A program made the translations under genes and the position numbers. A stretch of DNA of 64,000 nucleotides from assembly GCF_904846625.1 (NCBI RefSeq), contig NZ_CAJHBL010000003.1:372001-436000 (forward strand). The letters are read 5' to 3'. The notes below the pieces were generated by a model. The model saw only the letters and a program-made list of their open reading frames with translations, was not told the origin of the DNA and ran no database searches. Source of the stretch: Psychrobacter sp. JCM 18900 (GTDB lineage: Bacteria; Pseudomonadota; Gammaproteobacteria; Pseudomonadales; Moraxellaceae). Positions 9,524-18,848 of the stretch are shown here, in pieces (position 1 is the stretch's first letter; each line of letters starts with the position of its first letter).

Positions 9524-9547
9524 TGAACAGCTCGTATCATTTTGAGG

Positions 9548-10573
9548 CTACTGGATATCATCTGGCAGAATCACACTATCAATGGTCATCGCATCACGAA
9601 TCTTGTCCATGGCATTTTTCTCGATCTGACGGACTCGCTCAGCTGAGATAGAATAAACTGCGGCTAACTCATGCAAAGTGGATTTTTGCTCAGACAACCA
9701 GCGCTGTTCGACGATATCACGCGAACGATCATCTAAAGTACCCATAGCAGCGATGAGTGCTGATGAGTTGTTTTCTTCCCAATCCGCTTCTTCTAATTGC
9801 TCAGCTGGATCAATACCGTCTTCCAAAAATAGCTGAGGTGCGTAGCGACCATCATCATCGTCGCTTGACTGCGCCTCAAACGAAGCATCATAAGAGGTTA
9901 GACGTGATTCCATCTCTAACACTTGCTTGCGCGTGACATTCAAGTCGTTAGCGATAGCATCCGCTTCTTCTAGTGTCAGCTGATTATTGGTTTTCTTAAG
10001 GCTGCGCAAGTTAAAGAACAGTTTACGATGAGCCTTGGTGGTCGCAACCTTGACGATACGCCAGTTGCGAATCACGAACTCATGAATTTCAGCTTTAATC
10101 CAATGTACGGCAAACGACACCAGACGTACGCCTTTATTTGGATCAAAACGTTTGACCGCTTTCATCAATCCTAAGTTACCTTCTTGGATTAAATCTGCTT
10201 GCGGCAATCCATAGCCCGAGTAACTACGCGCAATATGAATCACAAAACGTAGATGCGACATCACCAGTAGTCGAGCGGCTTCGACATCACCTTCATCATA
10301 ATAGCGATGCGCCAACTCTTGCTCTTGTACCGGCGTCAAAATCGGGATTTGATGGACAGTATTGATATACGCACCCAAGTTGACCCCTGGCGCTGATAGG
10401 TGAGTTGGCATAGCTGGTACTAAGTCGCGCGTACTGGTATTGCCCAATGCACTCGCGTCATAGGGTGGTCGCTGAGCAGCGGCCTTTAATGCAGCATCGC
10501 GTGCATCATTTTTTATAGGAGCTGAGCCATCTTTTTTATTTGTATTTACAGCATCAGTAGAAGTATTAGCCAT
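9548..10573 (-). CDS. rpoH: RNA polymerase heat-shock sigma factor sigma-32
   Basis: Sigma-70 family factor that directs transcription of heat-shock genes. It has region 2 (LRFVIHIARSYSGYG, DLIQEGNLGLMKAVKRFDP) and the RpoH box HRKLFFNLRS that distinguishes it from other sigmas. Region 4 carries the HTH (STLHELAAVYSISAERVRQI). I chose the ATG at 10573, preceded by AAGG; a TTG 30 bases upstream is an alternative. The protein is about 55 residues longer at the N-terminus than E. coli RpoH, and the extension is Ala/Lys/Thr-rich. It is followed closely by the DUF423 gene. Confidence 0.95.
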   Translation of the reverse strand: MANTSTDAVNTNKKDGSAPIKNDARDAALKAAAQRPPYDASALGNTSTRDLVPAMPTHLSAPGVNLGAYINTVHQIPILTPVQEQELAHRYYDEGDVEAARLLVMSHLRFVIHIARSYSGYGLPQADLIQEGNLGLMKAVKRFDPNKGVRLVSFAVHWIKAEIHEFVIRNWRIVKVATTKAHRKLFFNLRSLKKTNNQLTLEEADAIANDLNVTRKQVLEMESRLTSYDASFEAQSSDDDDGRYAPQLFLEDGIDPAEQLEEADWEENNSSALIAAMGTLDDRSRDIVEQRWLSEQKSTLHELAAVYSISAERVRQIEKNAMDKIRDAMTIDSVILPDDIQ

Positions 10574-10651
10574 ATTCTTGACCTTGGTTAAATAGTTAAG
10601 CAAATAGTCAGATAAAAATCTTTATGATTTAATTGTAAAGGATAGCAGCGC

Positions 10652-11107
10652 TTAGTTGCTATCAGTTTTGGTAATGATGAAGTGATATATTGTAGCGAAA
10701 CGCTGTAATGATGTGCCATCAACTGACGAATGGTCAGTAACTTCATTGACCACTAGCTCTAAACAATCTGCCGACTGTGATTGCTGACTTTGTCGACAAA
10801 ACGCTGTGATATCAGCTTGCGAGTTAGGGTCGGTTGCAACCACATACAGTGATTCGCCAACTGTTACGTCACGTAATGCGACCTTAGTTTTTAACAATGG
10901 CATCGGGCATGCAAGACCGCGTCCATCAACAAAACCTTTTATATCTAGTTCAGATTGCACTGTAGCTACATTATCTGAGCTATGACTTTCAGTCGGTAGT
11001 AACTCTAGTAAACTCGCAATGTCGTTCTGCTGTGTATCAGTCAAATTCTCTGATAACTGTATAGAGTGCGATACACGTTCGATGACTAATTCACTAGCAG
11101 CGGGCAT
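10652..11107 (-). CDS. TusA/SirA-family sulfur-transfer protein with N-terminal extension
   Basis: The C-terminal 95 residues are a TusA fold: VDGRGLACPMPLLKTKVAL holds the CPxP motif with the sulfur-accepting C67. TusA family members relay persulfide sulfur in tRNA thiolation and other pathways. The first about 55 residues are an acidic, Ser-rich extension that the family normally lacks. Whether it is the tRNA-specific TusA cannot be decided. It lies just upstream of rpoH on the same strand. Confidence 0.82.
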   Translation of the reverse strand: MPAASELVIERVSHSIQLSENLTDTQQNDIASLLELLPTESHSSDNVATVQSELDIKGFVDGRGLACPMPLLKTKVALRDVTVGESLYVVATDPNSQADITAFCRQSQQSQSADCLELVVNEVTDHSSVDGTSLQRFATIYHFIITKTDSN

Positions 11108-11537
11108 AACTTAAACCTTGTAGATATCTATATTTTAATTTGTTTTATTAGTAATAGGCTTTGATATTGAGTACGAACATAATCCAGCAATCATAAATTA
11201 TGAGGTCTTTATAACAGCCATCACAGTCATCTAAACCTACTATCATTGTTGCTTATTATACCAAATAGACGATGTATAGTTGCAGTTGAATATAATCAAC
11301 GCTGTGTTCGGTTCACTAGAATCATATAACCAAGAGTTGCCCGATTAGCAATTGACCTATTAATAGTTATACGATTGAGACTTACTGCATAAATAATGGC
11401 CCAATGAATAATTACACAACCATGTTGCGCAATCGTGACGGGTGGCTAAGTTATTGGTAGTTAAGTTCATTGTAGAATTGACCTTGTATAAACAAGCTCG
11501 TATAGTCGAAAAGACGTCGTTAACCATCTTATAGGAT
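11108..11537. other. Divergent promoter region between tusA-like gene and M48 protease
   Basis: About 430 AT-rich bases between divergently transcribed genes. No additional gene is supported. Confidence 0.4.
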
Positions 11538-13226
11538 ATGCACTTGTACCACGCTAATAGAACGAAGCGACCTGACAGCAACAGCTCTTTAGTAGCCACA
11601 AATTCTGCAGGCTTGCCAATTATGTTGTCTAAGCAAAAAGGTAAACGTCATTTTATGAGTGTAGCTTTGCCAAATGGTATCAAGGTAGGGTTGCCAATAA
11701 TGTTACTAGCCATAGCCAGCGGTGCGCATAGTCGTGAGAGTCAAACAATGCCATTTGCTGATAGCTCGTGGCAAGTCACAGATCCGCAAACGCTAGATCT
11801 ACCAAATCTGCGCGGGCAAGGCTTAAGCTTTGCTGAGCAATATCAAAACAAGATGCTTGGCGAGTGGTCATTACAGAATATCAATGGCCGTGTCAGAATG
11901 GAACATGATCCTTGGGTACAAGAAACGATAAAAGACATGACGTGGCGTCTCAATGCCCAAGCTCGTCAGCAAGCACCACTTGGCGTCGTTATCATTGATA
12001 ATCCTAGTATTAATGCCTTTGCAGCGCCTGGTGGCGTAATCGGTATCAATACTGGGACGATACTGTCAGCTAGTAGCATGGATGAGCTGGCAAGCGTCGT
12101 CGCGCATGAAGTTGCGCATATCAGTCAACGGCACTACGAAAGCGGCGCTGACGAACGTAAAAAAGCTTTGCTGATGCAGCTAGGCGGTATGCTAGCTGCG
12201 ATTGCTGCCTCAGCTGTCGATGGTGATGCCGCTGCGGCTGTGATGATGGGCAGTCAGACAGCCTCTATGAATAGCAGTATGGCGTTTAGCCGTAGTAATG
12301 AACGCGAGGCTGACCGAGTAGGGATGCAGATTATGACCCAAGCGGGTTATGATCCTCGGGCGATGCCGCGGTTCTTTGCCACGATGAATCAGCAGAGTCA
12401 GTTAAACCAAGTTGAGAATCAATTCTTACCGAGCTTTGTACGTTCACATCCTCTGAGTAACGAGCGGTTGAGCGAGTCACAAAGTCGCGCCCAGCAGTAT
12501 CCAGCGCTCTCATTGAGCCAACAGCAGCGCCATCAAGCATTGTTTGATTTGTTGTATTGGCGTGTGCAAGTGACTGGTAAACATGCGTCAGAAGTCACAC
12601 TGACAACGGCCGCTAAAAACAGTCTCGGGGCCAAACTTGCGCTAATGCATTGGTATGGAGAGCAGCAGCGCTTTACAGATGCTAATAAGGTATTGGCTGA
12701 GATAAATGCGTTATCAAGCACGCAGCGTCAAAGTTTAGAGCCTTTATTGTCGATTACCCACAGTCAGTTATTAAGTGAACAAGGAAAAATGCAACAAACC
12801 GTAGATGTCTTAGAGAGCCAACAGCGTCTATATCCGGAGCGCCGTGACTTACGCCTTTATCTGGCCGAAGCGCTGACTAATAGCAATCAGCCGATAAAAG
12901 CTCAGGCGCTGTTGAAGCCACTAACAGAACAGCAGCCAAGCGATCGTTATGCATGGCAAAGCTTGCAACTTGCCAATGAAAAACTTGCTAAGACCACCAC
13001 CTCACCACAGTTAGCCAATATCGCGACGATTAATGCATTGCGCTATCGTAGTTACGATCAGCTATGGAATGGACGCTATGAGAGTGCGCTGACCTCTTTA
13101 ACGCAAGCCAAACAGTTGACGGAAAATCTGCAAACCACGGAACAAGCCAATAGTGCGCGTCCGTTATTGGCCAATATTAATGCAGAACTCAAAGCAATAA
13201 AAACCGCCAAAGACTTTAAGCCTTAA
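11538..13226 (+). CDS. Periplasmic M48 metalloprotease with TPR repeats (BepA/YfgC-like)
   Basis: Zinc metalloprotease/chaperone of the BepA (YfgC) type, which in E. coli controls LptD assembly and outer-membrane protein quality. The zinc motif is HEVAH (residues 190-194 from this start) with the downstream ligand E257 in NEREADR. The C-terminal half (about 330-560) is helical and TPR-like. A probable signal peptide begins at the internal ATG 11655 (VGLPIMLLAIASGAHS), so translation may start there or at 11622 rather than at 11538; no ribosome binding site decides. It is convergent with yqeY. Confidence 0.88.
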   Translation: MHLYHANRTKRPDSNSSLVATNSAGLPIMLSKQKGKRHFMSVALPNGIKVGLPIMLLAIASGAHSRESQTMPFADSSWQVTDPQTLDLPNLRGQGLSFAEQYQNKMLGEWSLQNINGRVRMEHDPWVQETIKDMTWRLNAQARQQAPLGVVIIDNPSINAFAAPGGVIGINTGTILSASSMDELASVVAHEVAHISQRHYESGADERKKALLMQLGGMLAAIAASAVDGDAAAAVMMGSQTASMNSSMAFSRSNEREADRVGMQIMTQAGYDPRAMPRFFATMNQQSQLNQVENQFLPSFVRSHPLSNERLSESQSRAQQYPALSLSQQQRHQALFDLLYWRVQVTGKHASEVTLTTAAKNSLGAKLALMHWYGEQQRFTDANKVLAEINALSSTQRQSLEPLLSITHSQLLSEQGKMQQTVDVLESQQRLYPERRDLRLYLAEALTNSNQPIKAQALLKPLTEQQPSDRYAWQSLQLANEKLAKTTTSPQLANIATINALRYRSYDQLWNGRYESALTSLTQAKQLTENLQTTEQANSARPLLANINAELKAIKTAKDFKP

Positions 13227-13268
13227 GCGGTTATTTGTACAGATTAGCCTGCCAATCAATAGCAAGTG

Positions 13269-13718
13269 CTAGCCTTGTAGCGCGTCTTTGACCATTTTAG
13301 AAATCAAAGCAGGATCAGCACGGCCAGCTGTTTTATTCTTCAAAACACCCATGACGCTACCCATATCACGCATAGACGTAGCACCTTGCTCAGCGATTTC
13401 AGCATTTACCAATGCCATAATCTCGTCTTGATTCATTTGCTGTGGCATAAACTCGTTGATGATGTCAATCTCAAACTGCTCTTTGGTGGCCAAGTCATCA
13501 CGGCCATTTTCTGTAAAGATAGTTAATGATTCTTGACGCTGCTTTAGCTGCTTTTGCAAAACTTCTAATACTTGCGCATCATCAAGTTCTGTTTGACGAT
13601 CAATCTCGATTTGTTTCACTACTGACTGTACATTGCGCAGTACTTTGACGCGCTCAAGCTCACGAGCTTTCATTGAAACTTTGATATTGTCTGATAACGT
13701 CTGTTTAAGTTGGCTCAC
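13269..13718 (-). CDS. YqeY/GatB-like domain protein
   Basis: Protein of 149 residues of the YqeY family, related to the tRNA-binding tail domain of GatB. It shows the conserved start (LKQTLSDNIKVSMKARE) and the C-terminal MGSVMGVLKNKTAGRAD. It is thought to act on tRNA, but the function is not settled. It lies downstream of rpsU on the same strand, as in the rpsU-yqeY-dnaG order of other gammaproteobacteria. dnaG itself is not in the window, and a terminator separates yqeY from rpsU. Confidence 0.9.
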   Translation of the reverse strand: MSQLKQTLSDNIKVSMKARELERVKVLRNVQSVVKQIEIDRQTELDDAQVLEVLQKQLKQRQESLTIFTENGRDDLATKEQFEIDIINEFMPQQMNQDEIMALVNAEIAEQGATSMRDMGSVMGVLKNKTAGRADPALISKMVKDALQG

Positions 13719-13851
13719 TGCTATTATCCTTATCGATCTGTTAAATGCTATTCGTTAGATGTCGTTTGTTAAATTTTTAGAACCAAACCTGCTGATAGTG
13801 GTTTTAATAAAAAATTATGTCAGCAGCAATAACAAAAATTGTAGCATAAAA

Positions 13852-13885
13852 AACGCCACTGATATCAATTGATAACAGTGGCGTT
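13852..13885 (-). terminator. Terminator downstream of rpsU
   Basis: Perfect 10-bp stem AACGCCACTG/CAGTGGCGTT (13852-13861, 13876-13885). On the minus strand it is followed by a T run (complement of the A6 at 13848-13853). Confidence 0.85.
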
Positions 13886-13921
13886 AGTGTAGCGCTTGTA
13901 CTTAGCTAATCAGATTACTGA

Positions 13922-14137
13922 TTAGTACATACGAGTGGTACGAATAGTTTCGCGTTGTAACTTCTTCTTATAACGCTTTACGGCAGCAGCTTTTTTACGC
14001 TTACGTACTTGCGTTGGTTTTTCATAAAACTCACGCTTACGTACGTCTGATAATACACCAGCTTTTTCACAAGCACGTTTGAAACGACGGATAGCGATAT
14101 CAACTGGTTCGTTTTCTTTAACCTTAACTGCAGGCAT
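13922..14137 (-). CDS. rpsU: 30S ribosomal protein S21
   Basis: Small basic ribosomal protein (71 residues) that helps initiation-complex base pairing with mRNA. The whole sequence is the standard S21, from [18 protein letters not shown] to the Arg/Lys-rich C-terminus. A GAGG precedes the ATG. It is followed by a strong terminator and then yqeY. Confidence 0.97.
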
Positions 14138-14460
14138 GAAGACTCCTCGATTAGGATGAGATATAAGGGCATTAGTTTGGCTGTGTATTAGTATTTAGCC
14201 GTAATATCTCAAGATTACAGGCATCAGCTCAAACTAGGACAATTCTCACGCATTAGCGTAAGGGCAGGTATTTTAATAAAAAATACCAACAAAGTCAATA
14301 ATTTTAAGCATTTATTGCCGATAGGTTGTTCAATTAGATAGCTATTTGAATTTGGCTCTCAAACTATGAGTTCGACATATATACAACGCTTTATCAATAA
14401 AAAATCCCTACCGTCTATAACGGTTTGATTGGAGTTTATGCTATGATAATTCTCATATTA

Positions 14461-14729
14461 TAGGGTCTATTGAACATTCAAATATTAGGGCTGCTGATGG
14501 CTAAAGTTACACCAAACTAGGCGAAAACCGACGATAATGTCGAGACCTTAGCTAGGTTTTCAACAACGGTTGGGGTAATTTTAGCATCAGCCTTTCAGGG
14601 CAGTACTCTTTTTTGCCAATATATGGCGAAATAATTTAACCTAGAATGACTAGGCTTCAACAATTTCACTGCATATTGTCTAAAAAATAGTGACTGCCAG
14701 CACCACATTTGAAAGTTCAATAGACCCTA
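14461..14729. mobile_element. MITE-like element with 22-bp terminal inverted repeats
   Basis: Terminal inverted repeats at 14461-14482 and 14708-14729 match at 21 of 22 positions (TAGGGTCTATTGAAC inward). Reading the outer TA on each side as a target duplication leaves a 265-bp element beginning GGG and ending CCC. TA duplication is what IS630/mariner-type transposases make. There is no transposase frame inside, so it would be non-autonomous. It ends 46 bp before the start of the lipoprotein gene at 14776 and may carry its promoter. Confidence 0.75.
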
Positions 14730-14775
14730 GTAAGCCTATGAACCGTTTTGTGTGTATTTTATTGAGGATGTTGGA

Positions 14776-15147
14776 ATGAAAAAAACAGTATTTAACACGG
14801 CATTAAGCACCGCACTTATCGTAGCTTTAGGTGTGAGCGTGAGCGCTTGTAGTGGCGGCGAAGAGCATGAAGAAGTAATGGCAATCGATCGCGTTGACGA
14901 AGCTGCTGAACTTGCCATCAAAAATGCGCCACCAGCTGAAGAAATGGAATTCCCAGAGACAGCACCGATGCCAGCAACTGATGCAGCTGGTACAGAAGCT
15001 GACGGTACAGCTACTGCTGAAGCAGGAACGGCTGACGCTGATACTGCAGAAGCAGCAGCTACCGATAGTGCGGATACAGCCGCTGCTCCTACTGACAGCG
15101 CTGATATGGCGGCTACTGACGACACAGCTGCAGCCACTGCTGAGTAA
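14776..15147 (+). CDS. Small acidic Ala/Thr-rich lipoprotein, function unknown
   Basis: Signal peptide with lipobox (VSAC at about residue 20), followed by an acidic tail of about 100 residues that is almost wholly Ala, Thr, Asp, Glu and Ser. Loose repeats of the form (T/A)DSAD-TAA occur near the end. No domain can be recognised; it may be a surface or periplasmic spacer. The start at 14776 (GGA upstream) gives a normal leader. The next gene is another lipoprotein with a similar leader and acidic linker, this one ending in cytochrome c, so the two may be related by partial duplication. Confidence 0.7.
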   Translation: MKKTVFNTALSTALIVALGVSVSACSGGEEHEEVMAIDRVDEAAELAIKNAPPAEEMEFPETAPMPATDAAGTEADGTATAEAGTADADTAEAAATDSADTAAAPTDSADMAATDDTAAATAE

Positions 15148-15293
15148 TCTAGTGGTCAATGGACTATTAGCTTAATAGACTATTAAACAGTCGTTAGTCG
15201 TATATGTAAGTACTTTAAGCTGATATAACGCATCTCTAATTGATTGCAGACTGACTAAGTAAGGGTAAAACCATGATTGATATACAACCGTAT

Positions 15294-15803
15294 ATGAACA
15301 AGCTGAAATTGTCTGTGATCAGTATGAGCGTGGTATTTGCTGTGAGTGCTTGTAGCGGTGATAACACAGCTACGGAAGAGTCTGCAGTAGCCGATGAACC
15401 TGCTACCGCTATAGAAGAGAAAGCTGTATCAGAAACCGAAGGCACGACGCTTGTGTCTGTGGCTGAGCCAGATACAGAACCAAAAGCAGCAACAGAGTCT
15501 GCTGACATAGTAGATGACGCAGTGGCAACACCTGAAACTGATTCTGAGCCTGAAGTGTTGGCCGCAGATGCAGGGGCTAAACTGTATGAATCAAACTGTC
15601 AGGTGTGTCATGCTGCAGGTTTGCTCGATGCGCCAAAGTATGGTGATACAGCGGCTTGGACAGCTCGTCTAACCAAAGATAAAGAGACGCTGTACATGCA
15701 CTCGGCTAAAGGCTTTAATAAAATGCCAGCGCAAGCGGTAAACGGTGTCAGCGAAGCACAAGTCAAAGCGGCTGTTGATTATATGTTAGCGTCGGTAAGC
15801 TGA
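15294..15803 (+). CDS. Lipoprotein cytochrome c (c5-like, single haem)
   Basis: The leader MNKLKLSVISMSVVFAVSAC ends in a lipobox. An acidic Ala/Glu/Thr linker of about 75 residues follows, then a class I cytochrome c domain of about 75 residues with the haem site CQVCH and a probable axial Met in NKMPAQ. It is expected to be anchored in a periplasm-facing membrane and to carry electrons, but its partners cannot be told. I chose the ATG at 15294 since the signal begins there; the frame opens at 15273. A good terminator follows. Confidence 0.85.
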   Translation: MNKLKLSVISMSVVFAVSACSGDNTATEESAVADEPATAIEEKAVSETEGTTLVSVAEPDTEPKAATESADIVDDAVATPETDSEPEVLAADAGAKLYESNCQVCHAAGLLDAPKYGDTAAWTARLTKDKETLYMHSAKGFNKMPAQAVNGVSEAQVKAAVDYMLASVS

Positions 15804-15849
15804 TACGGTATATATAGAGTATGTCAGCTATTGAAATTTGCTAAACTGG

Positions 15850-15881
15850 CCGTCATTGTGACTGACAATGACGGTTTTTTT
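15850..15881 (+). terminator. Rho-independent terminator after the cytochrome gene
   Basis: Perfect 10-bp stem CCGTCATTGT/ACAATGACGG (15850-15859, 15865-15874) followed by seven T. Confidence 0.9.
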
Positions 15882-16040
15882 ATGCACGTTTTTTGTCATG
15901 CCAGTCTGAGAATATACAGCTGTATCAAGCGAATTCGAGATAGTGTGTGACTGGCTGTATTCGTTATCCAGTTTCTCAAAATGATGTAAGATAAAAGTGC
16001 GATAAAAATAGCACGAAAACGAAAGTATAAAGGCAAAAGT

Positions 16041-17099
16041 ATGAAAGTATTGGGCTTAGAGACCTCTTGTGATGAGACGGGGTTGGCGATTTTTGATAGT
16101 GAGCAAATAAATAGCGACAACCAAGGTTTGGTCGGGCAAGTACTGTACTCTCAGATTGAGCTGCACGCCCTTTATGGCGGCGTTGTGCCTGAGCTGGCTA
16201 GCCGCGACCATATTCGTAAGCTCGTGCCGTTACTTAATGAGCTGCTAGAACAGTGCGATATGAAAAAAAGCGAGATCGATGCGATTGCCTATACTAAAGG
16301 ACCTGGTCTTATTGGTGCATTGATGACAGGCGCACTGTTCGGTCGTAGCTTAGCATATGGTTTGGATATTCCAGCGATTGGTATTCATCATATGGAGGGG
16401 CATCTTTTGGCGCCGCTTATGGGCGCGAACCCTCCGGCATTTCCTTTTGTCTCGCTACTAGTATCTGGTGGGCACACGTTACTGATTGCTGCTCACGGTG
16501 TTGGACAATATGAGATATTGGGCGAGTCGATAGATGATGCGGCGGGTGAGTGCTTTGATAAAGCAGCTAAAATGCTAGGCCTGCCTTATCCTGGCGGCCC
16601 TAATATTGCCAAACTGGCAGAAAATGGCAACCCTGATGCCTATGCACTACCAAGACCAATGCTACATCGCGGTCTAGACTTTTCGTTTAGTGGTATGAAA
16701 ACAGCCGTACATAATCTGATTAAAGATACGCCACATTCAGGAGGGTCGGGTAATGGCGCTGACAGCGATCCACAGGTTCGTGCTGATATTGCCGCGAGTT
16801 TTCAGCATGCAGTGGTCGACACGCTAGTGAAAAAATGTGTCAAAGCACTTAAGCAAGCAGATATGAGCCGCTTAGTAATTGCGGGCGGGGTCAGTGCCAA
16901 TACTCATCTGCGCGAGACATTAGAAGCGGAACTGGCTAAGATCAATGCGACGGTTCATTATGCACCGCCTGCGCTATGTACGGACAATGGCGCGATGATT
17001 GCTTACGCAGGTTTTGAGCGCTTGCAAGCTGGACAGTCTGATGATTTGGCCGTTAGCTGTATTCCGCGTTGGCCGATGACAGAATTGCCAGCCGTATAA
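16041..17099 (+). CDS. tsaD: tRNA N6-threonylcarbamoyltransferase TsaD
   Basis: Catalytic subunit of the t6A37 tRNA modification complex (with TsaB, TsaC, TsaE). It has the ASKHA nucleotide-binding fold and the metal site HHMEGH (H117 and H121), plus [31 protein letters not shown] and the late [12 protein letters not shown] motif. Its 352 residues match the usual 340. In E. coli it is divergent from rpsU; here it is about 2 kb away with two lipoproteins and a MITE between them. Confidence 0.96.
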   Translation: MKVLGLETSCDETGLAIFDSEQINSDNQGLVGQVLYSQIELHALYGGVVPELASRDHIRKLVPLLNELLEQCDMKKSEIDAIAYTKGPGLIGALMTGALFGRSLAYGLDIPAIGIHHMEGHLLAPLMGANPPAFPFVSLLVSGGHTLLIAAHGVGQYEILGESIDDAAGECFDKAAKMLGLPYPGGPNIAKLAENGNPDAYALPRPMLHRGLDFSFSGMKTAVHNLIKDTPHSGGSGNGADSDPQVRADIAASFQHAVVDTLVKKCVKALKQADMSRLVIAGGVSANTHLRETLEAELAKINATVHYAPPALCTDNGAMIAYAGFERLQAGQSDDLAVSCIPRWPMTELPAV

Positions 17100-17143
17100 A
17101 TGAGCATTTGGTTCAACACGTTTATATGAATTAAGGACAGTTT

Positions 17144-17515
17144 ATGCAGTGGCTTGCTATCGGTTTGGGCGCAGCATTTGGTGCTTGTCTGCGAGCTTGG
17201 TTATCGCGTTTTAATGCCTTGCACGGCTGGATGCCACTCGGTACGCTGAGCGCTAATATCTTAGGCGGACTGCTGATAGGGCTTGCGCTAGTATGGTTCG
17301 AGCGCATGGGAAGCAACTTGTCCGATCATGTACGCGTGTTTGTGATAACTGGCTTTTTGGGTGGGTTAACTACCTTTAGTACGTTTAGTGCGGAGGTATT
17401 TGGCTTTATTCATGATGGGCGGTTGCTAGCAGGTTTAGCGCTCATCGGTTTGCATGTTGGGCTAACGTTACTGGCAACCGCGCTGGGGTTTTATTTCTTT
17501 AAGCTAGTTTTGTAG
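17144..17515 (+). CDS. crcB: Fluoride ion channel CrcB (Fluc)
   Basis: Small four-helix membrane protein (123 residues) that forms a dual-topology dimer and exports fluoride. It has the family signatures [14 protein letters not shown] and [13 protein letters not shown], the latter including the central Na+ site and pore Phe residues. It starts 45 bp after tsaD and may be co-transcribed. I did not find a fluoride riboswitch upstream. Confidence 0.92.
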   Translation: MQWLAIGLGAAFGACLRAWLSRFNALHGWMPLGTLSANILGGLLIGLALVWFERMGSNLSDHVRVFVITGFLGGLTTFSTFSAEVFGFIHDGRLLAGLALIGLHVGLTLLATALGFYFFKLVL

Positions 17516-17667
17516 GCGTTGATAGATATTAATCGTTTAATAGTCTGTTATAAGTGGTCTATTAATACGTTTGAAGAGTGAAATAGCTGGTTCCGTTGGG
17601 ATATACCTATGGCAAACCAATCAAAGGAAAATAATTCGACAGTTTGCCCAGCTTTAATAAGCTTTGG
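17516..17667. other. Start of a decayed AT-rich accessory stretch
   Basis: No complete gene. An ATG at 17609 opens a 20-codon frame ending TAA at 17671, with no recognised similarity. The sequence to 19149 is AT-rich and gene-poor compared with both sides. Confidence 0.3.
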
Positions 17668-17973
17668 CTAAATATTCAAAGTAAAACTCAATAACACGCG
17701 TTTACCAGATTGAATTCGTGAAACACTGTGCTCATATTTATCGGGACGAAATAAATAAACTCTGTCGAACAGGTTTATAATGCAGTTTGAACACTCGAAC
17801 ACACCACCAACTTTAGGCTGAATTAAAACAAAGTTTAATTTGTAATAACGGCCTTTTTGCACGGGGTCACAGTGCTTCATAACGCTGTGGTTAGTAGGGT
17901 AGGTAACATAATTAATTGAAAAAATTCTACTACTGAAAATTGCTTTGTTGGTTACTCTTTTGGTCATATCCAA
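17668..17973 (-). CDS. Small putative 2OG-Fe(II) oxygenase (prolyl-4-hydroxylase-like)
   Basis: The 101 residues show the ligand pattern of the 2-oxoglutarate/Fe(II) dioxygenase fold: HxD at H34-D36 (KHCDP), then GRYYKLNFVL and a GG turn. The distal His is H82 (YEHSV) and an Arg lies ten residues later (R92 in GKRVLLSF), where 2OG is bound. The N-terminus is short, so it may be a truncated copy. The substrate is unknown. It lies alone in a decayed region next to a broken immunity-like gene and has a weak ribosome binding site. Confidence 0.5.
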   Translation of the reverse strand: MDMTKRVTNKAIFSSRIFSINYVTYPTNHSVMKHCDPVQKGRYYKLNFVLIQPKVGGVFECSNCIINLFDRVYLFRPDKYEHSVSRIQSGKRVLLSFTLNI

Positions 17974-18069
17974 TCCATTATTTTACATGTATTCAACGTC
18001 GCTTGACGCATCTCAAGCTAACTGTATTGGTTGTAACTTAGTTAAATACTAGCGTGAATAATGTAATGA

Positions 18070-18258
18070 AATGTTCTACTTAATTTATGGAGCTATTTGT
18101 TCGATGAAGACTATGTTGCTATAGATGGATTAACATATATTGAGAGAATAGATGAAGAGTTTGTAAATTTCCCTCATATGCCTGAGTTGTGGAAATCTCC
18201 TAGATATAAAGGAAGTTGGAATAAAAGAATTTCCCAAAGCAGTTCGATTCCTGTATAG
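18070..18258 (+). pseudogene. Remnant coding fragment, function unknown
   Basis: A stop-free stretch of 62 codons with no start codon at its 5' end. The composition looks protein-like, rich in acidic and aromatic residues (for example DEDYVAIDGLTYIERIDEEF), and it ends in TAG. I take it as the 3' remnant of a lost gene. It does not identify a family. Confidence 0.3.
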
Positions 18259-18405
18259 CGCACCGATCACAAATGAATGTCTCCCAAGATAGGTTATATG
18301 CAACACTGTAATTTTGAAAAACATTACTATGATAATTTAACCTAGTTAGGCATTGCTGTCTGACGCAAGTAAATCTACCTTCGATAAATTTGAGGCGGTT
18401 CAAAT

Positions 18406-18848
18406 ATGAATTTATTTAGCACAGTTGAGAAGTTGCTAGCTAAGCAGAGTTATCCTGTGATAGAGAAAAAACCTGAACATAGGCTTGAAGCAGAGGTTAT
18501 TCTTTTAGAGTATGGTGTCAAAAAAGACAGTGGATTTTTTAAATTATATACAAAATATTTTTTAAGAGCTTTACGTTCTGGTGCTGATGAAATAGTTGAT
18601 CCTCTACCGACAAGAAGTTTCATTCTTGGAGTAAAATTCGCACATGAAGTTTGGGGAGTTTCTAAGAACTATATTCTATTCAGTACAGGCGAAGGTGAAG
18701 GGGGGGGGATTTGTACAACATAGAAGATGATAGTGTATGGGATTATCAGATGGGACAGCTACAGCAACTAGCCGACGGTACTTTACCGCATTGGGATAGC
18801 TTCTATGAATTTATGATTTGGTATTTGAGCGATGAAGAAGATGCTTGA
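18406..18848 (+). pseudogene. SUKH (SMI1/KNR4)-like immunity gene, frameshifted in a 9-G tract
   Basis: The frame from ATG 18406 runs into a run of nine G (18700-18708) and stops at 18723. Shifting frame at the tract (10 or 7 G) restores a coherent C-terminus, LYNIEDDSVWDYQMG through WDSFYEFMIWYL, ending TGA at 18846-18848. The joined protein is about 147 residues. The motif ILFSTGEGEGG-DLYNIE and the closing W-SFYEF-WYL are typical of the SUKH superfamily, whose bacterial members are mostly immunity proteins against polymorphic or contact-dependent toxins. No toxin gene is adjacent. The indel could be a sequencing error, a fixed mutation or phase variation. Confidence 0.65.

Noticed and set aside
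14736..15137. Long minus-strand Ala/Ser/Val-rich frame opposite the 14776 lipoprotein
   Set aside because: It mirrors the low-complexity GC-rich codons of the true gene, has no signal or domain, and the plus-strand frame has a lipobox and a ribosome binding site.
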